DNA of 64,000 nt, from contig CBFIAR010000004.1 of the NCBI GenBank assembly GCA_965660625.1, forward strand, positions 1 through 64,000, read 5' to 3'. Made by a program: the position numbers and the translations under genes. The notes below the pieces were generated by a model, which had not been told where the DNA came from, searched no databases, and saw only the letters and a list, made by a program, of their open reading frames with translations. This DNA is from Glaciecola sp965660625. GTDB lineage: Bacteria; Pseudomonadota; Gammaproteobacteria; Enterobacterales; Alteromonadaceae. Shown in pieces: positions 14,867-23,440 of this stretch. Every line of letters starts with the position of its first letter. Position 1 is the stretch's first letter.

Positions 14867-17008
14867 GTGTCTATAAAGCTTCGCTATATTATTGCGCTCT
14901 CATTAGTTGCAATCGTTGTGTCTGCATCTGCAGTATCCATGCGTTATATGTTTAAAGCTCAGGATAATGACGCCAATATCATTAATGTTGCAGGTCAACA
15001 GCGTATGCTTTCTCAGCGCATCGCATTATTTGTGCAACGTGTATCTATTTGCGATGACGCGATAGCTGCACATGCAGCAAGTTTATTTGAAAGCGTCGAT
15101 AAGTTTGAAGCTAATCATCTATACCTGAGTTCCTTATCTACTCTCCCAACCAAAGTCCATGCCTTTTATTTCGGACAAACAAACCTTGATAAACAGCTTA
15201 ACGATTACATTGAAAGTGCTCGTATTTATGCATCGACTCCCCGGTGCAATGATATACCCAGCGCTTTTAAGACAAGTCATACAGATACAGTACTAAACGT
15301 ATTAAATAGCATCGTTCAAGAATTTGAAAATGCAGCCAAAGATAGAGTGGCTCATGTAGAAAATCTTGAGCTTGTATTATGGCTATTAACTCTGTTTATA
15401 TTATTTTTAGAAGCAATCGTGATCTTTAGGCCGATGGAGCAACAAATCAAACAGACCATAGAGCGCCTTGATCATGCAATAATTAAGTCTAAAAGTGCAG
15501 AACAAAAAGCAGTTGCTGCTACCCAAGCAAAATCAGAATTTTTGGCAAGCATGAGTCATGAGCTGAGAACACCTATGAACGGCTTGTTTGGTATGATTGA
15601 ATTAGCAATCGATAATCCTGGTAAAAGTAATGATTATCTAAAAAAAGCAAAAAATTCCGGAAGACAATTACTCACGCTAATAAACGACATATTAGATTTA
15701 TCAAAAATTGAGGCTGGTAAGTTGAGAGTCGAAAATATTTCGTTTGATTTGTATCAACTCATTGATGGCGTGGTTTCTCTGCAGGCTATCTATTGTCGAA
15801 AAAAGGGGCTTGAATTTTCATATTATAAAGACACAGACCTCCCATACACTATCATCGGTGACCCAACGCGTATCAGTCAAGTTCTGCACAATCTGCTGAG
15901 TAACGCTATAAAATTTACAGAAAGCGGGCAGGTGGCTTTGCATGTCAGTGTCATTGTTAAAGACAAGAAGCATTATCTTAATTATGTTGTAAAAGATACC
16001 GGCGTTGGCATTCGCAAAAGTGACCAACTGACTATATTTAATAAATTTGAACAAGCAGATCAAACCACCACGCGTTTGTATGGCGGCACTGGATTAGGGC
16101 TCAGTATTTCTGCGAAGCTAACCGAATTAATGCAAGGTTCACTTACTGTTGAATCAACCTTAGGCGAGGGAAGCGCTTTCACTTTCAGCATTCCTATTTG
16201 CATAGATAAACGCGCACTGCCGGTTCAGTCAAACGTAATGCTTAATTGCGCAATTGTTGATGACCTGCAAACGAGTCGTGAATATTTTGAGCACTTAGTT
16301 AAACTACAAGGACTCAAAGCACATACCTATCAATCAGCGTCTGAATTTTTGAATGACAAACCCGATAGTTACGATTTACTGATACTCGATCTTTCTATGC
16401 CGAATATAGATGGCGTAGGTACTATAGAAGCAATGCTAAGTGCGAACTTAACGCATATGCCATACATAATGGTGGCGTCTGCCGTGTTAGAACATCTTGA
16501 GTGCTCTGATGAGGTAAGAAATGCCATTTGGCGAACCCATGCAAAACCAGTAGACCGCAGTGCAATTGAAAGAGATCTTGTTGAACTCCAAACTATTGTG
16601 CAACAAAATTCACTGCAATACGACAAGACGCAAAATATAGGCAAGCACATACTTGTCGTAGAAGATAACGAAATTAATGCAGAAGTGGTTAAGTCGATGT
16701 TAGAGAACGAACAGTATGAGGTTTCGTTAGCATTTAATGGTCAAAAAGCCATAGACGCCTGTCTGATTCAAAACTTTGACCTTATTCTGATGGATTTGCA
16801 AATGCCGCTATTAGATGGCATCGCGGCAACTCAAAAACTGCGTAATCAATACAAGTTAAAAACCCCCATTGTAGCGCTTACCGCTAATGCTTTTGTTGAA
16901 GATAGAGCAGAGTGTTTGGCTGCAGGTATGGACGACTTTATTGCCAAGCCGATAGAAAAGATTAAACTGCTATCTACCGTCGAGCGCCTCATGACAATGT
17001 CAAAATGA
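14867..17008 (+). CDS. Hybrid sensor histidine kinase (PilJ-type sensor, two receivers)
   Basis: This 713-residue inner-membrane kinase begins at a GTG with AAGGA 9 bases upstream. Residues ~8-30 are the first membrane helix. A PilJ-type periplasmic sensor follows (INVAGQQRMLSQRIAL), the motif shared with nitrate/type IV pilus sensors, and a second helix lies near 167-185. The HisKA box is FLASMSHELRTPMNG and the ATPase has DTGVGI and GGTGLGLSIS. There are two receivers, the first with LILDLSMPNIDG and the second with LILMDLQMPLLDG. There is no HPt or DNA-binding domain, so a separate phosphotransfer protein is needed. The gene stands alone, tail to tail with hemW. Confidence 0.92.
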   Translation: MSIKLRYIIALSLVAIVVSASAVSMRYMFKAQDNDANIINVAGQQRMLSQRIALFVQRVSICDDAIAAHAASLFESVDKFEANHLYLSSLSTLPTKVHAFYFGQTNLDKQLNDYIESARIYASTPRCNDIPSAFKTSHTDTVLNVLNSIVQEFENAAKDRVAHVENLELVLWLLTLFILFLEAIVIFRPMEQQIKQTIERLDHAIIKSKSAEQKAVAATQAKSEFLASMSHELRTPMNGLFGMIELAIDNPGKSNDYLKKAKNSGRQLLTLINDILDLSKIEAGKLRVENISFDLYQLIDGVVSLQAIYCRKKGLEFSYYKDTDLPYTIIGDPTRISQVLHNLLSNAIKFTESGQVALHVSVIVKDKKHYLNYVVKDTGVGIRKSDQLTIFNKFEQADQTTTRLYGGTGLGLSISAKLTELMQGSLTVESTLGEGSAFTFSIPICIDKRALPVQSNVMLNCAIVDDLQTSREYFEHLVKLQGLKAHTYQSASEFLNDKPDSYDLLILDLSMPNIDGVGTIEAMLSANLTHMPYIMVASAVLEHLECSDEVRNAIWRTHAKPVDRSAIERDLVELQTIVQQNSLQYDKTQNIGKHILVVEDNEINAEVVKSMLENEQYEVSLAFNGQKAIDACLIQNFDLILMDLQMPLLDGIAATQKLRNQYKLKTPIVALTANAFVEDRAECLAAGMDDFIAKPIEKIKLLSTVERLMTMSK

Positions 17009-17009
17009 T

Positions 17010-18287
17010 TTATATAAATAGATCCAGCAAACTATTCAGATAACGCTTGCCGGTGTCAGTTAGCTGCCACTCCTGAGCATTGCTTGTGATCAGTTTCATT
17101 GATTGGGCTTTATAAAGGTGCTGCAATTCTGTGCTGCTTAATTCTTTTCCGGTATTTTTGGCAAACTCAACTTTAGGGCAAGGCTCCATAATACGAAAAC
17201 GATTCATGAAAAACTCAAACGCAAGGTCGTCACTTTCCACCTCTATTATTTTATCCATATAGGGGCGAGTGAGATCCATATAGCCTTTTGGATGCTTCAC
17301 TTTAACGGTTCGTAAAATTCGGTATGCAGGTACTAAATTTGTGTCCGCAATGGTTTCTTGTTGAGCTTCGTCGGGCGTATCTTTGGATATAAGCGTTAGT
17401 TTTCCGTGCGCACCGCAACCAATACCAAGGTAGTCACCGAAACGCCAGTAGTTTAAATTGTGTTGGCACTGCTGACCTTTCTTTGCATAGGCTGATATCT
17501 CATATTGTTCATACCCTGCAGCGCTGAGTATTTGATGACCGCGTTCCTGAATTTCCCAAAGTATCTCGTCGTCGGGGAGCGTGGGCGGTTTTGAGTAAAA
17601 TGAGGTGTTTGGCTCAATAGTGAGTTGGTACCAAGATAAGTGAGGCGGTGCTAAGGCAATCGCTTTTTGCAAATCCTGCATAGCGTCTTCAACACTTTGA
17701 TTGGGTAAGCCATGCATTAAATCTAAGTTGAAACTGCGCAGCGGCAAACGTTTCGCAAGTTCAATAGCTGACGTTGCTTGCGCTGAATCGTGAATGCGCC
17801 CGAGAGCTTTCAAATGGTCTTCATCAAAGCTTTGCACACCTACTGAAATACGGTTGATACCTGCTTTTTCGAAGCCAATAAATTTATCGGCTTCAACAGT
17901 GCCTGGGTTCGCTTCCATGGTAATTTCAGCTGTAGGTGACAGAGGGATCCTTGCTGCAATCCCGGTAATTAACTTTTGCATACCCGCAACGGACAACAAG
18001 CTCGGAGTACCACCGCCAATGAAAATGGTCGAGACTTCACGCAAGTTACCATTAATGCTCACCAATGGGAGGTCTTGCGTTAAGTCATCTAAAAGGTGGC
18101 TAATGTATTCAGATTCGGGTAATCCGCCCTTCAGGTTATGCGAGTTAAAATCGCAATAGGGACACTTTTGAACGCACCATGGAATATGCACATATAAACT
18201 AAGGGGGGGCAAGCCTGCGATGGTGTTGTCATTCACTGGCAGAGCATCGATGGATGTGTTTAACGTAGTTGACGAAATATGACTCAA
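17010..18287 (-). CDS. hemW: Radical SAM heme chaperone HemW
   Basis: This 425-residue radical SAM protein of the HemN/HemW family carries the CxxxCxxC cluster motif within WCVQKCPYCDFNSH near residue 37, the glycine-rich IFIGGGTPS, and the C-terminal HemN-like region. HemW transfers heme to respiratory enzymes and lacks true coproporphyrinogen oxidase activity; older annotations call it HemN-like. Its start overlaps the end of rdgB by 4 bases, giving the common rdgB-hemW pair. The first ~25 residues before LSLYVHIPW form a non-conserved extension, so the start may lie further in. Confidence 0.94.
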   Translation of the reverse strand: MSHISSTTLNTSIDALPVNDNTIAGLPPLSLYVHIPWCVQKCPYCDFNSHNLKGGLPESEYISHLLDDLTQDLPLVSINGNLREVSTIFIGGGTPSLLSVAGMQKLITGIAARIPLSPTAEITMEANPGTVEADKFIGFEKAGINRISVGVQSFDEDHLKALGRIHDSAQATSAIELAKRLPLRSFNLDLMHGLPNQSVEDAMQDLQKAIALAPPHLSWYQLTIEPNTSFYSKPPTLPDDEILWEIQERGHQILSAAGYEQYEISAYAKKGQQCQHNLNYWRFGDYLGIGCGAHGKLTLISKDTPDEAQQETIADTNLVPAYRILRTVKVKHPKGYMDLTRPYMDKIIEVESDDLAFEFFMNRFRIMEPCPKVEFAKNTGKELSSTELQHLYKAQSMKLITSNAQEWQLTDTGKRYLNSLLDLFI

Positions 18288-18889
18288 GCTCTCAATACTT
18301 CCTGCATACGTTGTATCAACTGCTCGAGGGCTTTGCCACGATGGCTAACTTTGTTTTTGCGATGTTTATCTAATTCAGCAGCGCTGCAATTTTGCTCTGG
18401 CAACCAAAAAATCGGGTCATAACCAAATCCACCCTTGCCCTTGCGTGCGGTACTTATTTCACCGTGCCATTCACCTTGACAAATAATCGGAGTTGGGTCG
18501 AGTTCGTGCTGCATGAACACAAGAACACATAAAAAACGTGCCTTGCGATTGTCGGTTTCGCTGGCTAGAGCGGCCAATAATTTGTCGATGTTATCACTAT
18601 CGTTTGCACTTTCACCCGCATAGCGAGAAGAGTATATGCCCGGTGCACCGCCGAGTGCATCTACCGCCAAGCCGCTATCATCTGCAATAGCGGGTAGCCC
18701 TGTGACTTTTGCTGCATGACGAGCCTTTATAATCGCATTTTCAACGAAAGTGGTACCCGTTTCAGGCACTTCTTCTACATTAAACTCAGACTGCGGAGAA
18801 ACGGTAATCGAAAAATCATCAAAGAGGCTTGAGAACTCTGCAACTTTTCCTTTATTTCCAGTGGCTAAGACTATTTGCTTTATGCTCAT
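18284..18889 (-). CDS. rdgB: XTP/dITP diphosphatase RdgB
   Basis: This 201-residue housekeeping enzyme hydrolyses XTP, dITP and ITP to monophosphates and so keeps deaminated purines out of DNA. The signatures are VLATGNKGKVAEF at the N-terminus and DDSGLAVDALGGAPGIYSSRYAG, the substrate and Mg2+ site. GFGYDPIFWLPE and the terminal SHRGKA are also present. Length matches the family. It overlaps hemW by 4 bases and starts directly after the srmB stop. Confidence 0.96.
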   Translation of the reverse strand: MSIKQIVLATGNKGKVAEFSSLFDDFSITVSPQSEFNVEEVPETGTTFVENAIIKARHAAKVTGLPAIADDSGLAVDALGGAPGIYSSRYAGESANDSDNIDKLLAALASETDNRKARFLCVLVFMQHELDPTPIICQGEWHGEISTARKGKGGFGYDPIFWLPEQNCSAAELDKHRKNKVSHRGKALEQLIQRMQEVLRA

Positions 18890-20161
18890 TTAGGCCTCTT
18901 TAGATTTAGGAGATGAGGGTCTGGTCGTCTTCTTTTTAAACTTGGTTTTTGCTTTAGATTTAGCTTTTGCTTTCTTTGCTTTACCGGTTAATTTTACTTT
19001 TTTCTTTTTGACAACTTGTGGTGGTTTATTTTTGGGGCGCAAGCCATCGATGACGCGAGCTTTGAATGGTTCTTTGGTATAGCGCTCTACTTTTCCGACT
19101 TTTTCAAAGTCATGCGCTTCAACAATTGATATTGCCGTGCCTTTTGCACCCGCTCTGCCAGTTCTACCTATGCGATGCACGTAAATATCTGAACCACGAG
19201 GCATATCATAGTTAATAACATGGCTAATGTCCTGAACGTCAATACCTCTAGCAGCCACATCTGTTGCAATTAGAATCTTTACTTCGCCCGCTTTAAAACT
19301 AGCGAGAGCAGCGTTGCGCTTGTCTTGCGGCATTTCGCCTTGCAAGTAAGTGACGCTAAATTTTTGGCTCGCTAAAAAGTCTTTTAGATTGTGTAAGCGC
19401 TCGCGCGTTTTTACAAAAACGATGCAAGACTCAATGGTATTACGCAAATAATGCACTAATATGGCATTTTTGTGCTGTAAATCGTCCGCTAAATGGTACC
19501 ACTGAATAATTTTATTCTTTTCTTTTCTTGAAGAGTCAGCGGACAGTGTGATGGGATCTTTTAACAGTTCCTCAGCGAAATTGCGTACGCCTTTTCCTTC
19601 TAGCGTTGCAGAAAACAACATGCTTTGTTTACGCCACCTAGCTTCTCCTGCAATTTGATGCACAATGGATGAAAAGCCCATGTCTAACATGCGGTCGGCT
19701 TCATCTAATATGAGTGATTCAATGTCTCGGCAATCAAAGCTCTCTTGCTCAATATGTTCAAACAACCGACCCGGTGTTGCCACTAAAATGTCGACTTTAG
19801 CGTTAAGCGTTTCACGGTCGGTGCCATAGTTAATACCACCAGTAATAACACCGCATGTTAGATGCGTGTATTTAGTGATAGCGATGGCTTGTTCATATAC
19901 TTGATTCGCGAGTTCTCTGGTAGGAACTAATACCAGTGCTCTCGTTGAACTATCGTCTTTACGAGGGTAATCAAGTAAGTACTGGCAAACGGGCAACAAA
20001 AATGCCGCGGTCTTACCGGTGCCCGTGGGCGCGTCAGCAAGAATATCTTTACCTTCCATCGCATGAGGAATAACTAAAGACTGAATACTTGTGGGGCGTT
20101 CATAGCCCATGTCGGCAACGGCTCTACAGAGCTCGTCATCTAAATCTAATTGTGCAAACAT
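18890..20161 (-). CDS. srmB: ATP-dependent RNA helicase SrmB
   Basis: This DEAD-box helicase has ~423 residues. The Q motif, APTGTGKTAA (motif I), PTRELA, TPGRL, DEADRMLDMGF (motif II), SATLEG (motif III), and HRIGRTGRAGAKG (motif VI) are all present. The segment GEARWRKQSMLFSATLEG is close to E. coli SrmB, which helps early assembly of the 50S subunit. A Lys-rich tail ends the protein, as in SrmB. The frame opens at 20194, but the ATG at 20161 (MFAQLDLDD) matches the family start. It reads head to head with the GspA-like gene across about 200 bases. Confidence 0.93.
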   Translation of the reverse strand: MFAQLDLDDELCRAVADMGYERPTSIQSLVIPHAMEGKDILADAPTGTGKTAAFLLPVCQYLLDYPRKDDSSTRALVLVPTRELANQVYEQAIAITKYTHLTCGVITGGINYGTDRETLNAKVDILVATPGRLFEHIEQESFDCRDIESLILDEADRMLDMGFSSIVHQIAGEARWRKQSMLFSATLEGKGVRNFAEELLKDPITLSADSSRKEKNKIIQWYHLADDLQHKNAILVHYLRNTIESCIVFVKTRERLHNLKDFLASQKFSVTYLQGEMPQDKRNAALASFKAGEVKILIATDVAARGIDVQDISHVINYDMPRGSDIYVHRIGRTGRAGAKGTAISIVEAHDFEKVGKVERYTKEPFKARVIDGLRPKNKPPQVVKKKKVKLTGKAKKAKAKSKAKTKFKKKTTRPSSPKSKEA

Positions 20162-20362
20162 GAATGACTTAGTTTTGTTTGTGTTTGCGCGCATTCTACC
20201 TCAAATCGCTGATAACGAGTATGCTTGTTTTAATGCAAAGCGGTATTTTCTTTGAATCCCAAAAATACATGATTGGTGGCAGCATTCTCGAGCGTTTAGC
20301 ATTGACTTAAATAGCGATACTCGATAGTTTACCTACACGATAATTATGACAGTGCAGATAAC

Positions 20363-21274
20363 GTGTATTTAAGCTATTTTGGGTTATCGGATAACCCATT
20401 TTCAATTGCTCCTAACCCTGATTACCTCTTCATGAGCCCGCGACACCGCGAGGCATTGGCTCACCTAACGTTTGGTTTAAAGGAGTCGGGCGGTTTTGTG
20501 ATGTTAACGGGTGAAGTGGGCACAGGCAAAACCACGGTATCGCGCAAATTGTTGCAAGATTTATCTGATGACACACAAACGGCAGTTATTTTAAATCCGA
20601 CCTTGTCTGCGATTGAGTTGTTAGCAACTGTTTGCGATGAGCTCGGTATTCATTATCAGACAAACACGCATTCACTCAAAGTATTCACCGATAAAATTTT
20701 AAATAAATTAGCCGACAATCATGCCAGCGGCATCAACACCGTACTTATTATCGACGAAGCTCAGCATTTGATGCCTGAAGTACTCGAACAACTGCGCTTG
20801 TTGACGAATTTAGAAACGACGCGAGAAAAACTCTTAAAAGTCGTATTAATTGGGCAGCCTGAATTGCAGCAACTACTGCGTCGCAATGAACTTAGGCAAC
20901 TGGCGCAGCGCGTCACAGCTCGTTACCATTTGCTACCGCTAACGAAAGCGGAGGTTGCCTTGTACGTTGCTCACCGTCTTCAGGTGGCGAATGGCAATCC
21001 AAGCATCTTTACAGCAACATCCTTAAGTAGTTTATTTCAAATCAGCGGTGGCATTCCCAGAGTGATTAATTTACTTTGTGACCGCGCTATGACTCTTGCT
21101 TACACATTACAAAAGCCGCTTATTACCCATAAACTGGTTACTGCTGCGAGTTATCAAGTGCTCGGTGAAGAGATTGTAAAACAGCGTCAAAAAGAACTTT
21201 GGCGGTGGATTTTTGTCGGCAGTTTTGCTGCGTCTATCGTTGTCGGTTTGGTAGCTGGGGGTGTATATGCTTAA
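20363..21274 (+). CDS. ExeA/GspA-like AAA ATPase
   Basis: This 303-residue inner-membrane-anchored ATPase of the ExeA/GspA-MshM group starts with the family signature SYFGLSDNPFSIAPNPDYLFMSPRHREAL. The Walker A is GEVGTGKTT and the Walker B VLIIDEAQHL, followed by GQPELQQLL and GGIPRVINLLCDRAM. One membrane helix lies near the C-terminus (~277-300). Full ExeA proteins carry a periplasmic peptidoglycan-binding domain after this helix; here the protein ends there. ExeA/GspA works with GspB to place the type II secretion secretin in the cell wall. It starts at GTG and overlaps the GspB gene. Confidence 0.88.
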   Translation: MYLSYFGLSDNPFSIAPNPDYLFMSPRHREALAHLTFGLKESGGFVMLTGEVGTGKTTVSRKLLQDLSDDTQTAVILNPTLSAIELLATVCDELGIHYQTNTHSLKVFTDKILNKLADNHASGINTVLIIDEAQHLMPEVLEQLRLLTNLETTREKLLKVVLIGQPELQQLLRRNELRQLAQRVTARYHLLPLTKAEVALYVAHRLQVANGNPSIFTATSLSSLFQISGGIPRVINLLCDRAMTLAYTLQKPLITHKLVTAASYQVLGEEIVKQRQKELWRWIFVGSFAASIVVGLVAGGVYA

Positions 21275-22436
21275 GCGCTTCAATGTAAAAGACTTACAGC
21301 CCGGTATGTTGGTTAGCTCGGTGGTTAGTCAGCATGGCCCTGTTAAAATTCGTAAGATTGGCATGATCCGAAGCCCTGAAATGATTAAAGGCTTGACCGA
21401 GATGGGCGTCACTGAAGTTGACGTTGATCTAAGCCAAAGTCTCGGGTTAGAGCACGCCGATGAAGCAGGAGTTCAAACGGAACCCGCAGGAAAGGACGCA
21501 AAATTAACGCCAACTCAACAACTTTTACAAAATGAAAGACAGTCTGCAAAGACCAGTAATAACAATATCCAACAATATAATCGTTCTCTGTTCATGCCCT
21601 CTATGGATAGTTTGCCTTCGTCCTGGGACTTATATGGTAAGCATCTCGCACTATTGATGCTGTTGGTCATTGGTGGTGTTTGTGTTGGTTGGAATATCGC
21701 TTCGATTCCGAAGTGGTTCTCACTCTCTGCAAGTAAAGGCTATGCAGTGATAGACTATCAGCCCATTAATGCTGGTGAACAGAGGAAGGATATCACTGCT
21801 GCCGAGAGTAATAAGCTAAGCACTAACGAGTCCAATAATGTCGCTTTAAGCGAACAAGAGAATAACGCAGGAAACGGCCCTCAAAATATAGACCCCGAGC
21901 AGATTCCCCAATTCTCAGACAGTACGAAGAATGTGTTGTCAACGCAAACAAAGCAGTCATCAAAGCAAGACGAGGAACTCCTCGTGTTAGGTTATCAGCC
22001 GACAGATGATAACACGCAAGAGATACTTGATCGCGTTGTTGAGAGTGAGGCTCAAGCCGGTTTAAATGAAACGGAACCAACCCAAACCGACGCGCGAGTG
22101 TCAGCTGCATTATTAGAGAGAATTAACAAGGCGATTGCGGACTTAGACGGCGACAAAAACGTCGATTTAGGCAGTCAGCAAGGCACAAACTATGATGACT
22201 TACCCAGAATTGACCAGTTATCCGTAGCTATTCAAACCCAAATTCCAGCGATGGCGTTCAGTGCTCATATGTACTCTTCGAGTCGAGATGGGCGCTGGGT
22301 TCGAGTAAATGGTAGAAGATTAGTTGAGGGCGACTTTATTGCTGAAGGCTTGCAGTTGGTTAATATAGAGCCTCAAAAGGTTATTTTATCTTTCAAAAAC
22401 GAAGTGTTTACGATGAATGCATTATCTGATTGGTAA
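21267..22436 (+). CDS. gspB: GspB-like protein with an N-terminal DUF3391 domain
   Basis: The protein has ~389 residues. Residues ~1-60 (LKRFNVKDLQPGMLVSSVV onwards) align with the DUF3391 domain that begins the HD-GYP protein at 23441-24748: L-x-x-G-M-x-V, V-x-I-R, a Gly, and EVDVDLSQS. A membrane helix lies at ~127-147. A low-complexity Ser/Asn/Gln linker follows, and the C-terminal ~90 residues match GspB (AFSAHMYSSSRDGRWVRVNGRRLVEGD). GspB binds the secretin and ExeA/GspA during type II secretion assembly. The DUF3391 head is unusual for GspB and would sit in the cytoplasm. An in-frame GTG lies at 21261, but the ATG at 21267 is the better start. Confidence 0.85.
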   Translation: MLKRFNVKDLQPGMLVSSVVSQHGPVKIRKIGMIRSPEMIKGLTEMGVTEVDVDLSQSLGLEHADEAGVQTEPAGKDAKLTPTQQLLQNERQSAKTSNNNIQQYNRSLFMPSMDSLPSSWDLYGKHLALLMLLVIGGVCVGWNIASIPKWFSLSASKGYAVIDYQPINAGEQRKDITAAESNKLSTNESNNVALSEQENNAGNGPQNIDPEQIPQFSDSTKNVLSTQTKQSSKQDEELLVLGYQPTDDNTQEILDRVVESEAQAGLNETEPTQTDARVSAALLERINKAIADLDGDKNVDLGSQQGTNYDDLPRIDQLSVAIQTQIPAMAFSAHMYSSSRDGRWVRVNGRRLVEGDFIAEGLQLVNIEPQKVILSFKNEVFTMNALSDW

Positions 22437-22505
22437 TAAAGTTTGTAGCATATTGCAGTAATTGGGAAGCCTTGCTAGAACACGACGAAAAAATTTGCGA
22501 TAGAT

Positions 22506-23318
22506 TTAATGAAAACTAGCATCACTATATGTACCGCAGCGATTGCGCCAGCCCGCTAGCCAATGTTTTTCAATGTTTTTTTGCGGTGAGTTTTTTACGC
22601 GCTGCGTCAGCATGGCATCGCATGCTTGTGTAAAAGCCATGTGCTGGTTTTGGCTGTCTATCGGCATGTTGAGTAATACGTGCAACAAACCCCAGCCTTG
22701 ATTGTTGTATTTTTCGGTATCGGCAATACCTTCGCCCTTAAAGTTAACGTAATCAATTAAAGAATACATGCCTAATTCGGTGGCGGCAAGTGCGTGAAAT
22801 CGAGCAGTGACGAGACCTTGAGTTTCGGCATTATCAAGTTCAGCTAACATAAGTGGCAGTGATTTGCGCATACGTTGATATATAAAAGCTACCTGATGTT
22901 CAAACGTAGAGCTCAGCAAACTTCTTAGTTCTTGCATTTGTTCGCTGTTTTTTGCCGCGTTAAATTCTTGCTTTGTTTGCCAAGGGCAATATTGCTGTTG
23001 CTGCAGCCAAGCAGGCACAGCCACGTTTTGTTCCTCAAAATATTGCAGCAAGCTTGGAAATGTTTCAGTAAAGGGGCTGCTTATATTTTTTGGAAACCAA
23101 ATAAAGTGACCTAAGCCCAAACTCGCAAATGCTTCACCACTATTCCACGCTATTAAATATTCAGCCTTACTGCCCGTTTCATTTTGATAAATTTTTTCAC
23201 CTATAGATTGAAGTTGCGCGGGTGCTAGCTTAGGAATGTCCTTTGCAAATGCAAATGCAAATAGCGGGAGTATACAAGATAACAAAAAGATGAAAATCAG
23301 ATGGTTGATGCGGTTCAT
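22506..23318 (-). CDS. Conserved exported protein of unknown function
   Basis: This 270-residue protein has an Sec-type signal peptide (hydrophobic to about residue 24, then AFAKDIPK). The segment EYLIAWNSGEAFASLGLGHFIWFPK is a conserved block I associate with an uncharacterised proteobacterial periplasmic family. Its Glu-rich, helical layout recalls lysozyme-like folds, but no catalytic site can be assigned. It stands alone between the GspB-like gene and the HD-GYP gene. Confidence 0.7.
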   Translation of the reverse strand: MNRINHLIFIFLLSCILPLFAFAFAKDIPKLAPAQLQSIGEKIYQNETGSKAEYLIAWNSGEAFASLGLGHFIWFPKNISSPFTETFPSLLQYFEEQNVAVPAWLQQQQYCPWQTKQEFNAAKNSEQMQELRSLLSSTFEHQVAFIYQRMRKSLPLMLAELDNAETQGLVTARFHALAATELGMYSLIDYVNFKGEGIADTEKYNNQGWGLLHVLLNMPIDSQNQHMAFTQACDAMLTQRVKNSPQKNIEKHWLAGWRNRCGTYSDASFH

Positions 23319-23440
23319 AGCGTGATAGCGTGTTTATGGAAACTTGTTACTTTACTTTAACTTTGTGCGTTGCAAGTAGCAAGGCGTTTACTCTCAAACC
23401 CTAGACTGAGCCTAAAATACCTGCGTAAATCGGCTTGCTA

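Noticed and set aside
20363..22436. Complete ExeAB with a peptidoglycan-binding domain
   Set aside because: The ATPase protein stops after its single C-terminal membrane helix, so the periplasmic domain of ExeA is absent.
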